Shown here: positions 45,631-54,235 of the stretch, one piece after another | Numbering within the stretch: the stretch's first letter is position 1 | How the letters are laid out: the number at the start of each line of letters is the position of its first letter | Origin: Pantoea sp. alder81 | Lineage (GTDB): Bacteria; Pseudomonadota; Gammaproteobacteria; Enterobacterales; Enterobacteriaceae | DNA length: 64,000 bases | Assembly (NCBI RefSeq): GCF_020179835.1 | Contig: NZ_JAIUDA010000003.1 | Coordinates: forward strand, 372,001-436,000 | Direction of reading: 5' to 3' | Made by a program: the position numbers and the translations under genes | Notes under the pieces: model-generated | Told to the model about the DNA's origin: nothing | The model's input: the letters and a program-made list of their open reading frames with translations, nothing else | Database searches by the model: none

Positions 45631-47589
45631 ATGCGCGCCAGTGAACGTTTGCCGTTTAAAGATGAAAGCGACCCGATTTTCAGCCTGCCGGAAGGAGCTG
45701 AAGCGGGCGAATGGGATACCTTGTTGTGGCAGGGCTGGCACAGCTTTGTCAGGGGGGAACAACCGGGCTGGATGCGGCGCAGTATTTTGCAGTCCTGGCA
45801 GCGATCGCAGCAGCGCGCTATCGATCCCCATACCTTCGTCTACACTTCGCCACCCGCTGATGAGCTTAAGGCCATCCTTGCGCACAATGCCGAGCTGATT
45901 ATGGTGGCGCGTAACGTGATGGAAAACCTGCTGGCCTATAACCCGGACGGCCATATCAATCTCACCGACGCGCACGGGGTCACGCTGCATTTTTGCGGTG
46001 CTGATTTAACGCCAATCGGTAGCATCCTGAGCGAAGAGGTGCTGGGTACCAACTGCACGGCACGTTGCCTGATTGAGCAACGGCTGGTGTATGTATTAAG
46101 CGGCGAAAACTGGAAGATCGATCTGCGTAAGCGCCACTACCAATGCGCCGCCGCACCGATCCGCGATACCGCCGGCCAACTGCTCGGCGTGCTCACACTC
46201 ACCGCCACGCCGGATAACTTCAATGCGCACACGCTCGGCACGGTGCAGGCCGCTGCGGAAGCGGTAGGACAACAGCTGATGCTGCGCAGTTTGCTGGCGG
46301 AACAACAGTCGATCCTCGAAACCTTAAATGAGGGCGTGATCGTCTGCGATCGCCATGGACGGATCAAAACCTTAAACCGTTATGCGCGGCAGATCTTTAG
46401 CGGCCTCGATCCCCAAGCCGGCCCGATCGATGTGTTACTGCAACCACAGGGCGGATCGCTGCTGACCATGCCATTCTGTAACGACCGCGAGCTGCAGTTT
46501 ATGCCGGATGGCGTGCAGCCCCTCTCCTGCCTGATTTCATTAATGCCCGCACCCGATGGTGGCCGCGTGCTGTCATTGCGTGAGAACCAGCGCATTCGGG
46601 CGATTACACGGCAGGTAATGGGCGTCAGCGCCAGTTATACCTTTGAGATGATTCGCGGCCACGCTCCTCGCGTGCAGCAAGCAATCCAGAAAGCACGCGC
46701 CAGCAGCCGAACGGACAGCACCGTGCTGTTAAGTGGTGAGAGCGGCACCGGCAAAGAGCTGTTTGCACAGGCGATCCATAACGCCAGCCCACGACATCAG
46801 GAACCTTTTATCGCCCTCAACTGCGGCGCTCTGCCGCGTGATCTGGTGCAGAGCGAACTGTTTGGTTATGTCGATGGCGCGTTTACCGGTTCCCGGCGTG
46901 GCGGCTCCGCTGGAAAATTCGAGCTGGCGGATGGCGGCACGCTGTTTCTGGATGAAATTGGCGAAATGCCGCTGGAGGCACAGACCAGTTTGCTGCGAGT
47001 ATTACAGGAGAGTGAAGTAGTGCGTATCGGCGCAGCACATCCGCTGAGGGTCAATGTGCGCATCATCGCCGCCACCCACTGCAATCTTCTGGATGCGGTG
47101 GAAAAAGGCGCCTTTCGCCGTGACCTGTTTTACCGGCTTAACGTGATTTCATTAGCTATCCCGCCGCTGCGCGAACGACAGGAGGATATTCCAGGGCTGG
47201 TGAATACCTTTATTCAGGCGCTCTGTACTCGCTTGAAACGCATTGCGCCGCAGGTGTCGTCTGAAGCCATGCACTGCTTGCAGGCGTGGCACTGGCCGGG
47301 CAACGTGCGTGAACTGGAGAACCTGGTTGAACGCATGGTGAACCTGTGCGAAGGGCTGGAAATTGGCAAGTCGGATTTACCGGAAGAGATGACGCAGCGC
47401 GAACCGTTAACGGAAGCAGGCGTCTTGACCTCCTTGCAGGAGAATGAGCGCCAGCATGTATTACAGGTGGTGAGCGAGCAGAAAGGCAACCTGCGCCAGT
47501 CGGCACAGCTGCTGGGGATTTCACGTACCGCGCTGTATAACAAACTGAATATCTGGCAAGTGGATGTCACGGCTTTGCGAGGGAAATAG
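45631..47589 (+). CDS. Sigma-54-dependent activator of the AcoR/DhaR type
   Basis: A 652-residue regulator starting MRASERLPFKDES at 45631 with AGGAG upstream; the frame is open earlier but that part has no support. An N-terminal GAF domain (about 85-210) and a PAS domain (about 230-330) precede the AAA+ core: Walker A GESGTGKE (369-376), loop GAFTGS (416-421), Walker B GTLFLDEIGE. A Fis-type helix-turn-helix ends the protein (LRQSAQLLGISRTALYNKL). The last residue of the sigma-54 loop is Ser rather than Ala. It is divergent from an operon with a sigma-54 promoter. Confidence 0.9.
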   Translation: MRASERLPFKDESDPIFSLPEGAEAGEWDTLLWQGWHSFVRGEQPGWMRRSILQSWQRSQQRAIDPHTFVYTSPPADELKAILAHNAELIMVARNVMENLLAYNPDGHINLTDAHGVTLHFCGADLTPIGSILSEEVLGTNCTARCLIEQRLVYVLSGENWKIDLRKRHYQCAAAPIRDTAGQLLGVLTLTATPDNFNAHTLGTVQAAAEAVGQQLMLRSLLAEQQSILETLNEGVIVCDRHGRIKTLNRYARQIFSGLDPQAGPIDVLLQPQGGSLLTMPFCNDRELQFMPDGVQPLSCLISLMPAPDGGRVLSLRENQRIRAITRQVMGVSASYTFEMIRGHAPRVQQAIQKARASSRTDSTVLLSGESGTGKELFAQAIHNASPRHQEPFIALNCGALPRDLVQSELFGYVDGAFTGSRRGGSAGKFELADGGTLFLDEIGEMPLEAQTSLLRVLQESEVVRIGAAHPLRVNVRIIAATHCNLLDAVEKGAFRRDLFYRLNVISLAIPPLRERQEDIPGLVNTFIQALCTRLKRIAPQVSSEAMHCLQAWHWPGNVRELENLVERMVNLCEGLEIGKSDLPEEMTQREPLTEAGVLTSLQENERQHVLQVVSEQKGNLRQSAQLLGISRTALYNKLNIWQVDVTALRGK

Positions 47590-47625
47590 GATAACGGTGA
47601 GTGCGCCTCTCTTAACCTGCCCGCT

Positions 47626-47651
47626 CCCTGAATCCTGAGCTGGATTCAGGG
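47626..47651. terminator. Hairpin after the sigma-54 activator gene
   Basis: CCCTGAATCC (47626-47635) and GGATTCAGGG (47642-47651) form a perfect 10-bp stem. There is no T-run. Confidence 0.55.
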
Positions 47652-47680
47652 ATGACCGCAGAGTGGGGAGAGCACATTGC

Positions 47681-47759
47681 CCGCTCTCTACAACGACGCT
47701 CCACCGCAAATCACCAGTTCTTGCCCGGTTATCGCATCAGCAGCGGGTGACAGCACAAA
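47681..47759 (-). pseudogene. Extra 3' end of an SDR gene
   Basis: On the minus strand this copy reads FVLSPAADAITGQELVICGG and then ASL-stop, the same peptide as the end of the intact gene beside it. All four base differences are in third codon positions and silent. It has no start and is a fragment. Confidence 0.8.
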
Positions 47760-47838
47760 CCGCTCTCTACAACGACGCCCCACCGCAGATCACCAGCTCC
47801 TGCCCGGTTATCGCATCAGCAGCGGGTGACAGCACAAA
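47681..47838. repeat. Tandem duplication of 79 bp covering the end of the SDR gene
   Basis: Copies at 47681-47759 and 47760-47838 differ at only four positions. The right copy is the 3' end of the SDR gene; the left is an extra copy of the same last 23 codons with stop, in the same orientation. Confidence 0.93.
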
Positions 47839-48444
47839 ACCGGCCAGCGCCGCCACTTCCTCCGGCTTGATGTAGCGCCCGATGGGCGGCAGCTTTGGTG
47901 GTGAACTGGCGCGGCCGGGTTGCAGCAGCATGGGCGTCTCTGTGGCTCCGGGCGCGATCACATTCACGGTGATACCCTGCGGCGCTAATTCCGCTGCCCA
48001 GCTGCGCGCCATCCCGACCATCGCCGCTTTGGTACTGACATACTGGCTGCGATTAGCGGCGCCGCGTGAGGTGCGACTGCCGATCAGCAAAATGCGATCG
48101 CCCTGCGTCATCTGCGGCTGCAAGGCGTTCGCCATGATCTGCGCCACCTGCACGTGCAAATACCACAGGCGCGCGCTCTGCTCCTCATCGAGATCGCCGA
48201 GCGGCGCTGCCGCCATCATGCCTGCGGCATGCACCAGCGCATCCACCTTTGGCAAAGCGGCCAGCGCCTGCTTCAGCAAACTGGCATCAAACAGATCCAC
48301 ACTCACCGAGGTAAAGCCCGGATGATCTTTCTTTACCAGCGTGCGACTGAACCCCGTCACCTGCCAGCCTTGCGCCAGCAGATGATCGGCAATCGCCGCG
48401 CCAATACCGGAACTGACACCCGTGACCAGCGCGTGTCGACTCAT
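47767..48444 (-). CDS. SDR-family oxidoreductase
   Basis: A 225-residue SDR, slightly short for the family. The ATG at 48444 has GGGGAGAG upstream and overlaps the preceding gene by ATGA. Cofactor loop TGVSSGIGAA (about 8-17), HAAGM in place of NNAG (about 70-74), and QYVSTK (Y-x3-K, about 131-136). The end AITGQELVICGGASL is normal. It is the last gene of the symporter/sialidase-fold operon. Its C-terminal 23 codons are duplicated downstream. Confidence 0.85.
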   Translation of the reverse strand: MSRHALVTGVSSGIGAAIADHLLAQGWQVTGFSRTLVKKDHPGFTSVSVDLFDASLLKQALAALPKVDALVHAAGMMAAAPLGDLDEEQSARLWYLHVQVAQIMANALQPQMTQGDRILLIGSRTSRGAANRSQYVSTKAAMVGMARSWAAELAPQGITVNVIAPGATETPMLLQPGRASSPPKLPPIGRYIKPEEVAALAGFVLSPAADAITGQELVICGGASL

Positions 48445-49628
48445 TGCTCTCCCCTCGCCCACGCTTCGTTAACGCGGACGTACTTAATCGCCTGACGGAA
48501 ATAGGTATAGGCGATATGCAGCGCGCCATCGTCACTCTGTTTGATGCTGGGATAAGAGAACTCGCGATTGAGTTTCTGCTGCGAATTGTTGGTCATGCAG
48601 TAGCCGTCGCCTTCATCGAGATTACGCTGCCACGGCCAGCTTTTGCCGCCGTCCGGGGAAATGGCCAGCGTCATCGGTGCGCGCGGTGCGCCCCAGAATG
48701 CGGTGCGCCCGCTATGCACCACCGGTTCAGCCGCCACCGCCACATCATCATCCTCATCTTCGATTTCGTCATACAGCGACAGGCGACGCTCGCTGGCATC
48801 TTTGGCGCTCATGGCATTGAATACCAGCGCCAGATGGCCGTTATTCAGTGTGGTCACCTGAATTGAGGAATTATTGTTTGGCAGTTCAGTCGCCACCGGC
48901 GCACTCCAGCTTTCACCGCCATCTGTTGAACGACTTTGATAAATAAAGTCCGCCCAACGGCTGCGATACAGCGCCAGTAAGCTGCCATCCTGCAATAAAG
49001 TAATGTTCATGTGCACGCAGCCCAGGCTATCCGGCACCGCTACATCACGCCAGCTTTTGCCTTTATCACTGGAGATTTTTACCGCGCTGATGTCGTCATT
49101 ACCCACCCACTTCGCGCCAGGCTGAGTGCGGCAATAGAACACCGGCAGCAGCCAGTTGCCATTCGGCAACACGGTAATCGGCTGGCGAATAAAGGTGCCG
49201 GGTTGATCGAGCAGCGTCTCGATGGCGCTCCAGCTGCGGCCAAAATCACGCGACTGGCGATAGCGCACAATGGCCGTGTCCTGATTGCCGGACTTCTGCG
49301 CCGTCCACAACAGCCACAATACCTGGTCAGGATCGAGGAACAGTACCGGGTTTTGCTCAGAACGCGTCGAATCATCAGAAAGTTTCTGCGCATCGCTCCA
49401 CTGGCTGCTGCCCTTTTCCAGGCGTGAACACCACACTGAGATATCGGCGATTCCTTCCTGCGTGCCACCAAACCAGACACACAGCAGGTCGCCGTTCGGC
49501 AGCGGCAGCAAATTGGCAGCATGGTTCTGCGGACAGACCGAAGGCAGCATCGCCGTGAGCTGCTGCGCATCCTGCGCGTGCGGATGAAGGTTACCGTTAC
49601 GTTCCACGGTAATCGTTGAATCGGTCAT
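48441..49628 (-). CDS. Sialidase-superfamily (BNR/Asp-box) protein, cytoplasmic
   Basis: A 395-residue six-bladed-propeller protein. Four Asp boxes of the form S-x-D-x-G-x-[ST]-W are visible: SRDFGRSW, SSDKGKSW, STDGGESW and SPDGGKSW. There is no signal peptide, so it probably works inside the cell. Real bacterial sialidases need an Arg triad and a Tyr/Glu pair; these cannot be confirmed by eye. GGAG overlaps the end of the symporter gene upstream. It could be a hydrolase or lyase for the imported sugar acid. Confidence 0.8.
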   Translation of the reverse strand: MTDSTITVERNGNLHPHAQDAQQLTAMLPSVCPQNHAANLLPLPNGDLLCVWFGGTQEGIADISVWCSRLEKGSSQWSDAQKLSDDSTRSEQNPVLFLDPDQVLWLLWTAQKSGNQDTAIVRYRQSRDFGRSWSAIETLLDQPGTFIRQPITVLPNGNWLLPVFYCRTQPGAKWVGNDDISAVKISSDKGKSWRDVAVPDSLGCVHMNITLLQDGSLLALYRSRWADFIYQSRSTDGGESWSAPVATELPNNNSSIQVTTLNNGHLALVFNAMSAKDASERRLSLYDEIEDEDDDVAVAAEPVVHSGRTAFWGAPRAPMTLAISPDGGKSWPWQRNLDEGDGYCMTNNSQQKLNREFSYPSIKQSDDGALHIAYTYFRQAIKYVRVNEAWARGEQ

Positions 49629-49629
49629 A

Positions 49630-51051
49630 TCAGGCTCCACTGTTTTGCATTGAAGATTTTGGTGCTTTTTTGTCGTGCGTTTGCGGCGACGGGATCAGGC
49701 GATCAATCAACATGATCACCGCGGGCGTAATCAACGCCACATACATGTTATTAATGCCGAACGGATCGCCGAGCAGATACCAGACGGTGGTCACCACGCA
49801 GGCCCCAATCAGACCGGCATTTGCCCCACGGGTACTCTTATAGAACGGCAGGTAGAACGCAATAATCGCCACTACCGAGATCGACAGACGAATTGCGCGG
49901 GTAAAGAAGGAGAGCTTCAGCACCTCAGGCACGAACAGCACCAGGATTAACGGCAGGAAGCCAATCAGCAGCGACAGCCAGCGCGTCATGCGGAATTCAC
50001 GTTCTGGCGTCGGGTTGCGGTACGGCACGTAGAAATCTTTTACCACCAGCGAAGCAATCGCCAGCGCTACAGTACTGACACTGACGAAAATCGATGCCAC
50101 CAGCGAAGTGGTCACAATCCCCGCCAGCCATGGGCTCATATCCTGCAGGAAGACCGGCAGCGCATACAGGCTTTTGATATCCGGATGCAGGTACTTCGCC
50201 GCCACACCAATCAACGCAATGGCAATCGCAATTGGCATGCAGAAGAAGAAGGCAACCCAGGTTGCACGCTTCGCTGACTCAGCGCTTTTCGTGGAAGCAA
50301 TCGCCTGAATCACAAACTGGGTGCAGAAAATCGAACCGATGGTGCCGATCATCCAGGCAAAAATCGTACTGGCCCCGATGTTGCCGTCCCACGTCCAATA
50401 GAAGTGCGGCATCTCTTTGATCATCGGGCTGACGCCACCGGTCATATGCAGTGCCACACCCAGAATGATCAGGATACCGATATATTTCAGGCCGCTGTGC
50501 AGCAGCGTGACCCACGCGATGCCTTTCATGCCACCAAACATAAAGTAGAAGGTACTCACAAGCGCGGTGATCACCGCCGCCGTGGTGAGATTCAGGTTCA
50601 ATACAGTCGAGATCGCCGCCGCGCCGCTCACGTAGTTCCCCACGTTCACCAGCAGCAGCGCGTAGATCATGATGATAGAAATGATGTTTTTGGTCGAATT
50701 GCCGTAACGCTCAGCAATCGCACCGGAAATGGTGATTTTTCCGGTGTTATAAATGCGCTTAACCAGCAGAAATCCGAACAGCGGGAAGCCTATCGCGGCG
50801 CCAATCACCGACCATGACGCGGCAAAACCCCCTTCAAACGCCGCCTGTGCGGTGCCGATGGTGGATTTCGCGCCGATGTACTCAGACATCAACATTACAC
50901 CCACGACAAAGGCTGGCATCACGTTGGATCCCGCCATGAAGTCGCCACTGTTTTTACTGCGCAGGCGCCAGGTCAGCCAGGTGGTAAACAGAATATACGC
51001 GATGACTATCCCGACGATAATCATCATCCCTTCTGTAGAGAACTGTTTCAT
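49630..51051 (-). CDS. Sodium:solute symporter (SSS family)
   Basis: A 473-residue inner-membrane protein with about 13 helices. GSNVMPAFVVGVMLMSEYIGAKSTIGTAQAAFEGGFAASW (about 40-80) is the typical SSS start, and KSAESAKRATW and SVSTVALAIASLVVKDFY the later conserved sites. GAGG precedes the ATG. It leads an operon with the sialidase-fold and SDR genes, one base apart from the former. The substrate could be sialic acid-like, but this is inference from the neighbour. Confidence 0.87.
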   Translation of the reverse strand: MKQFSTEGMMIIVGIVIAYILFTTWLTWRLRSKNSGDFMAGSNVMPAFVVGVMLMSEYIGAKSTIGTAQAAFEGGFAASWSVIGAAIGFPLFGFLLVKRIYNTGKITISGAIAERYGNSTKNIISIIMIYALLLVNVGNYVSGAAAISTVLNLNLTTAAVITALVSTFYFMFGGMKGIAWVTLLHSGLKYIGILIILGVALHMTGGVSPMIKEMPHFYWTWDGNIGASTIFAWMIGTIGSIFCTQFVIQAIASTKSAESAKRATWVAFFFCMPIAIAIALIGVAAKYLHPDIKSLYALPVFLQDMSPWLAGIVTTSLVASIFVSVSTVALAIASLVVKDFYVPYRNPTPEREFRMTRWLSLLIGFLPLILVLFVPEVLKLSFFTRAIRLSISVVAIIAFYLPFYKSTRGANAGLIGACVVTTVWYLLGDPFGINNMYVALITPAVIMLIDRLIPSPQTHDKKAPKSSMQNSGA

Positions 51052-51155
51052 TTTAGCCTCATTGATAACGTAGGGTCATGGCCTGCGCTGGGCTTCACGC
51101 TTGCCGTTAATGAGGTTGCCAATCTTGTTATTTTAGTGTCTGTGCACAACGGCAA

Positions 51156-51216
51156 CCCTGTTTATGCTTATTGATTCATTTCACTCAAAGCAGAATGAAT
51201 TCACGCATAAGCAGGG
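51156..51216. promoter_or_regulatory. Long interrupted inverted repeat upstream of the symporter operon
   Basis: CCCTGTTTATGC and ATTCATT on the left are matched by AATGAAT and GCATAAGCAGGG on the right, around a 13-bp spacer. It lies about 105-165 bp from the symporter start and 90 bp from the end of the LysR gene. Candidate operator. Confidence 0.55.
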
Positions 51217-51305
51217 CAATTTATAGGCTAAACGGCAAATGATTTGTTTGATCATGCTCACAAACAGTCAATGATGATTATAAATAATCAAAAATCACTT
51301 AATAG

Positions 51306-52211
51306 TTACAAGGCGGACTGCAAAAAATCGACAAAGGCGCTAATGCGGGCGGGTAACTGACGCTGTGGCTGCCACACGGCAAAGATATCGCCATCCACCG
51401 TGCTCCATGCGGGCAGCACATGCAACAGTTCGCCACTTTCAATCATATGCTGCGCATCCCACCATGAGCGCAGCAGGATGCCGTGCCCGTCCATCGCCAG
51501 TTGCATCGCCACTTCACCATCGTTGGTGATCAGGCTGCCGTGCACCTTTTGCGTCAGTTGTTGCTCGCCGTTGCTTAAACGCCACAGGGCAAAGTCACTC
51601 TCATATTGCCGCAGTAAAATGCAGTTGTGTTGCGCCAGCGCAGCCACGCTGTCCGGCAAACCATGGCGCTCAGCGTATGCGGGCGCGCAGCATAACACGC
51701 GCGGATTGGTGCGTAACTTGCGCGCGATGAGACGGGCATCAGGCGGCTCGCCAATGCGGATATCAATGTCGATGTGGGAGTCGAGGAAATTGAGGGGCTG
51801 GCTGCTGAGCTGCAATGACAGCGAGACTTCCGGATGCAACGCGGCAAAGCGCGACACACAGGCCGCCACATGCCGGCGACCAAAGCCGAATGAGGCGTTG
51901 ATGTTGAGCGAGCCACGCAGCACCGCGGCCTGACTGCTAACGGACTCTTCCAACTCCGCTAGTTGATCGAGCAACGGTCGCGCGCCTTCCAGATAGCGCT
52001 TACCCTCGGCGGTCAACTCCAGACGACGTGTTGTACGGCGCAACAGCTGCACGCCAAGTCGTTGCTCCAAATGGCTGAGGCGTTTGCTGACCGCAGGCAG
52101 TGACAAGCCCAGTTCACGCGCCGCTGCGGTTAAACTCTCCAGCGCTGCGACGCGCACAAAGAAGGCCAGATCGTCAGTCGAGGTACGCGATTCTCTACTT
52201 TTATTCAACAT
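51306..52211 (-). CDS. LysR-family regulator (DmlR-like)
   Basis: A 301-residue LysR protein starting MLNKSRESRTSTDDLAFFVRV at 52211; an ATG at 52250 is in frame but would overlap the divergent promoter. Winged helix 1-65 (LTAAARELGLSLPAVSKRLSHLEQ), effector domain 95-295 with FGFGRRHVA, IDIDIRIGEPPD and GILLRSWWD, all like E. coli DmlR. It is divergent from the dmlA-type gene, 84 bp apart, as dmlR is from dmlA in E. coli. Confidence 0.87.
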   Translation of the reverse strand: MLNKSRESRTSTDDLAFFVRVAALESLTAAARELGLSLPAVSKRLSHLEQRLGVQLLRRTTRRLELTAEGKRYLEGARPLLDQLAELEESVSSQAAVLRGSLNINASFGFGRRHVAACVSRFAALHPEVSLSLQLSSQPLNFLDSHIDIDIRIGEPPDARLIARKLRTNPRVLCCAPAYAERHGLPDSVAALAQHNCILLRQYESDFALWRLSNGEQQLTQKVHGSLITNDGEVAMQLAMDGHGILLRSWWDAQHMIESGELLHVLPAWSTVDGDIFAVWQPQRQLPARISAFVDFLQSAL

Positions 52212-52295
52212 TGGCTTGCCGCTCAGGCTAATTATTTCCCGGTAATGCATGGTTATACTGCGTTCAGAACATCAACAGCAACCTGCGAGAACCCT

Positions 52296-53366
52296 ATGAG
52301 CGGCAAAACCTACAAAATCGCCGTCATCCCTGGCGATGGCATTGGCAAAGAAGTGATGCCTGAAGGCATCCGCGTGATGGATGCAGCGGCAAAGAAATTC
52401 GATATTTCTCTGGAGTGGCAATGGTTTGACTTCGCCAGCGCCGAATACTGGCAAGAGCACGGCAAGATGTTGCCGGATGACTGGTTCGCCACCCTTAGCC
52501 AGTTTGATGCCATCTATTTTGGCGCGGTAGGCTGGCCGGATGTGGTGCCGGATCACGTGTCGTTGTGGGGATCGCTGCTGCAGTTCCGCCGCGAGTTTGA
52601 TCAGTACGTCAACCTGCGTCCGGTGCGCCTGATGCCAGGCGTCAAAGCGCCGCTGGCGAATCGTCAGCCTGGCGATATCGATTTCTACGTGGTGCGCGAA
52701 AACACCGAGGGCGAGTATTCGTCGGTCGGCGGCACCATGTTCCCGGGTACCGACCGCGAAGTGGTGATTCAGGAGACAGTGATGACGCGCGTCGGCGTCG
52801 ATCGCATCCTGAAATTTGCCTACGAGTTAGCGCAGAAGCGTCCGAAGAAACACCTGACGTCTGCCACCAAATCCAACGGTATTGCCATCACCATGCCGTA
52901 TTGGGACAGCCGCGTTGATGCCATGGCTCCGAGCTACCCGGAAGTGAAAGTTGATAAGTATCATATCGATATTCTGACCGCGAACTTCGTGCTGCATCCG
53001 GATTGGTTTGATGTGGTGGTGGCCAGCAACCTGTTTGGCGACATCCTGTCAGATCTCGGTCCAGCCTGTACCGGCACCATTGGTATTGCGCCTTCCGCTA
53101 ATATCAATCCGGAAGGGAAATTCCCGAGCCTGTTTGAGCCGGTGCACGGTTCAGCGCCGGATATCGCGGGTAAAGGCGTGGCAAACCCGATTGGACAGAT
53201 CTGGTGTGGCGCGATGATGCTGGAGCACCTCGGTTACACCGAAGCGGGTGCCGCCGTGCTGGATGCGATTGAGCGCACCCTGGCCGCCGGTAACAGCCTG
53301 ACGCGCGACCTCGGCGGTAGCGCCTCAACGGAAGAATTGGGTGTGGCGATCGCTGCAGCGTTGTAA
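52296..53366 (+). CDS. dmlA: D-malate / tartrate dehydrogenase (decarboxylating)
   Basis: A 356-residue isocitrate/isopropylmalate-type dehydrogenase starting MSGKTYKIAVIPGDGIGKEV. IYFGAVGWPD, RENTEGEYSS (substrate loop), TSATKSNG and the metal site NLFGDILSDLGPACTGTIG are those of E. coli DmlA and TtuC. It oxidises and decarboxylates D-malate (or tartrate) to pyruvate or related products. GAGAACC precedes the ATG. Probable target of the divergent LysR protein. Confidence 0.92.
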   Translation: MSGKTYKIAVIPGDGIGKEVMPEGIRVMDAAAKKFDISLEWQWFDFASAEYWQEHGKMLPDDWFATLSQFDAIYFGAVGWPDVVPDHVSLWGSLLQFRREFDQYVNLRPVRLMPGVKAPLANRQPGDIDFYVVRENTEGEYSSVGGTMFPGTDREVVIQETVMTRVGVDRILKFAYELAQKRPKKHLTSATKSNGIAITMPYWDSRVDAMAPSYPEVKVDKYHIDILTANFVLHPDWFDVVVASNLFGDILSDLGPACTGTIGIAPSANINPEGKFPSLFEPVHGSAPDIAGKGVANPIGQIWCGAMMLEHLGYTEAGAAVLDAIERTLAAGNSLTRDLGGSASTEELGVAIAAAL

Positions 53367-53468
53367 AAATTAAGTGTCAATAGAGATCACAATAACCACA
53401 AAATAAGCATGGGAAATGAACTTTATTGATGTACCTTATTTTCAGGACAACGGTAAAAAGGAAATAAT

Positions 53469-53951
53469 ATGCCTATCCCGGCTTATTTGTGGTTAAAGGA
53501 TGATGGTGGAGCGAATATTAAAGGCTCCGTAGATGTAACAGCAAGAGAACACAGTATTGAAGTGCAAGGATTCTCTCATGGAGTCACTTTACCGGTTGAT
53601 GGTGCTACGGGTAAGATTACGGGAACCCGTACACATATGCCGGTAAGTTTTGAAAAGGAATTCGATTCATCAAGCCCCTACCTCTATAAAGCTGTCACAT
53701 CAGGGCAGACATTAACTTCAGCAGAATTTAAATGGTACTGTATTAGTGATGCAGGAGAAGAGGTCGAATACTTCAATATGCTTTTTGAAGGTGTCAAAAT
53801 TGTTTCCGTAATTCCTGGCATGGCAAATATAAAAGCGAACAGCCATCAAACTAACCATGTCGAATCCGTTGCGATGATGTATGAAAAAGTCACATGGAGA
53901 TATTGTGATGGCAATGTACAGCACACTGATGCATGGAATGAACGAAACTAA
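53469..53951 (+). CDS. hcp: Hcp-family type VI secretion tube protein
   Basis: A 160-residue Hcp (DUF796) protein with GGAAATA before the ATG. MPIPAYLWLKDDGGANIKGSVDV, SSPYLYKAVTSGQTL, EYFNMLFEGVKIVSV and YEKVTWRYCDG are the family pattern. Hcp hexamers form the inner tube of the T6SS and carry small effectors in their lumen. No other T6SS structural gene is in the window, so this is an orphan Hcp, convergent with an effector-immunity pair. Confidence 0.93.
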   Translation: MPIPAYLWLKDDGGANIKGSVDVTAREHSIEVQGFSHGVTLPVDGATGKITGTRTHMPVSFEKEFDSSSPYLYKAVTSGQTLTSAEFKWYCISDAGEEVEYFNMLFEGVKIVSVIPGMANIKANSHQTNHVESVAMMYEKVTWRYCDGNVQHTDAWNERN

Positions 53952-53962
53952 TCAATCCCTGA

Positions 53963-54235
53963 TCAATGACGCTTTTTGAAAACCTTTATCAGATAAAGCG
54001 TGAGTGCTAAAAGACTCGCGCTTTCAATAACAGATGAAGCAATAATCAATTGACCGTAAAACCCCTCCGCATCACCCAAACCATATGCATAGGTAAAGTC
54101 AACAAATGCAGACTGATTTCTATTAAGAAAGGCGAAACCTATTGAATGATTAATAGGAATGAGTATAAAAAAAACAAAGAAGAAAAATGCAATTTTTAGT
54201 GGGAATCTGATATCAGAACTATGCGCTACAGGCAT
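53963..54235 (-). CDS. Small membrane protein, candidate immunity protein
   Basis: A 90-residue protein. The ATG at 54235 has GGGAG nine bases upstream and overlaps the effector stop by 17 bp; earlier ATGs are in frame inside the effector gene. Two membrane helices (about 13-34 and 63-84) with a loop of about 28 residues that would face the periplasm. It is not recognised. The coupling to a DUF2778 effector gene fits an immunity role, by position only. Confidence 0.65.
   Translation of the reverse strand: MPVAHSSDIRFPLKIAFFFFVFFILIPINHSIGFAFLNRNQSAFVDFTYAYGLGDAEGFYGQLIIASSVIESASLLALTLYLIKVFKKRH

Noticed and set aside
47210..47570. Minus-strand frames over the end of the sigma-54 activator gene
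   Set aside because: Shadows of the AAA+ and Fis-type coding sequence, without start signals.
51052..51130. Sigma-54 promoter before the SSS symporter (TTGGCA present on the minus strand)
   Set aside because: There is no GC at the required 10-base distance; the -12 part reads TTAAC.
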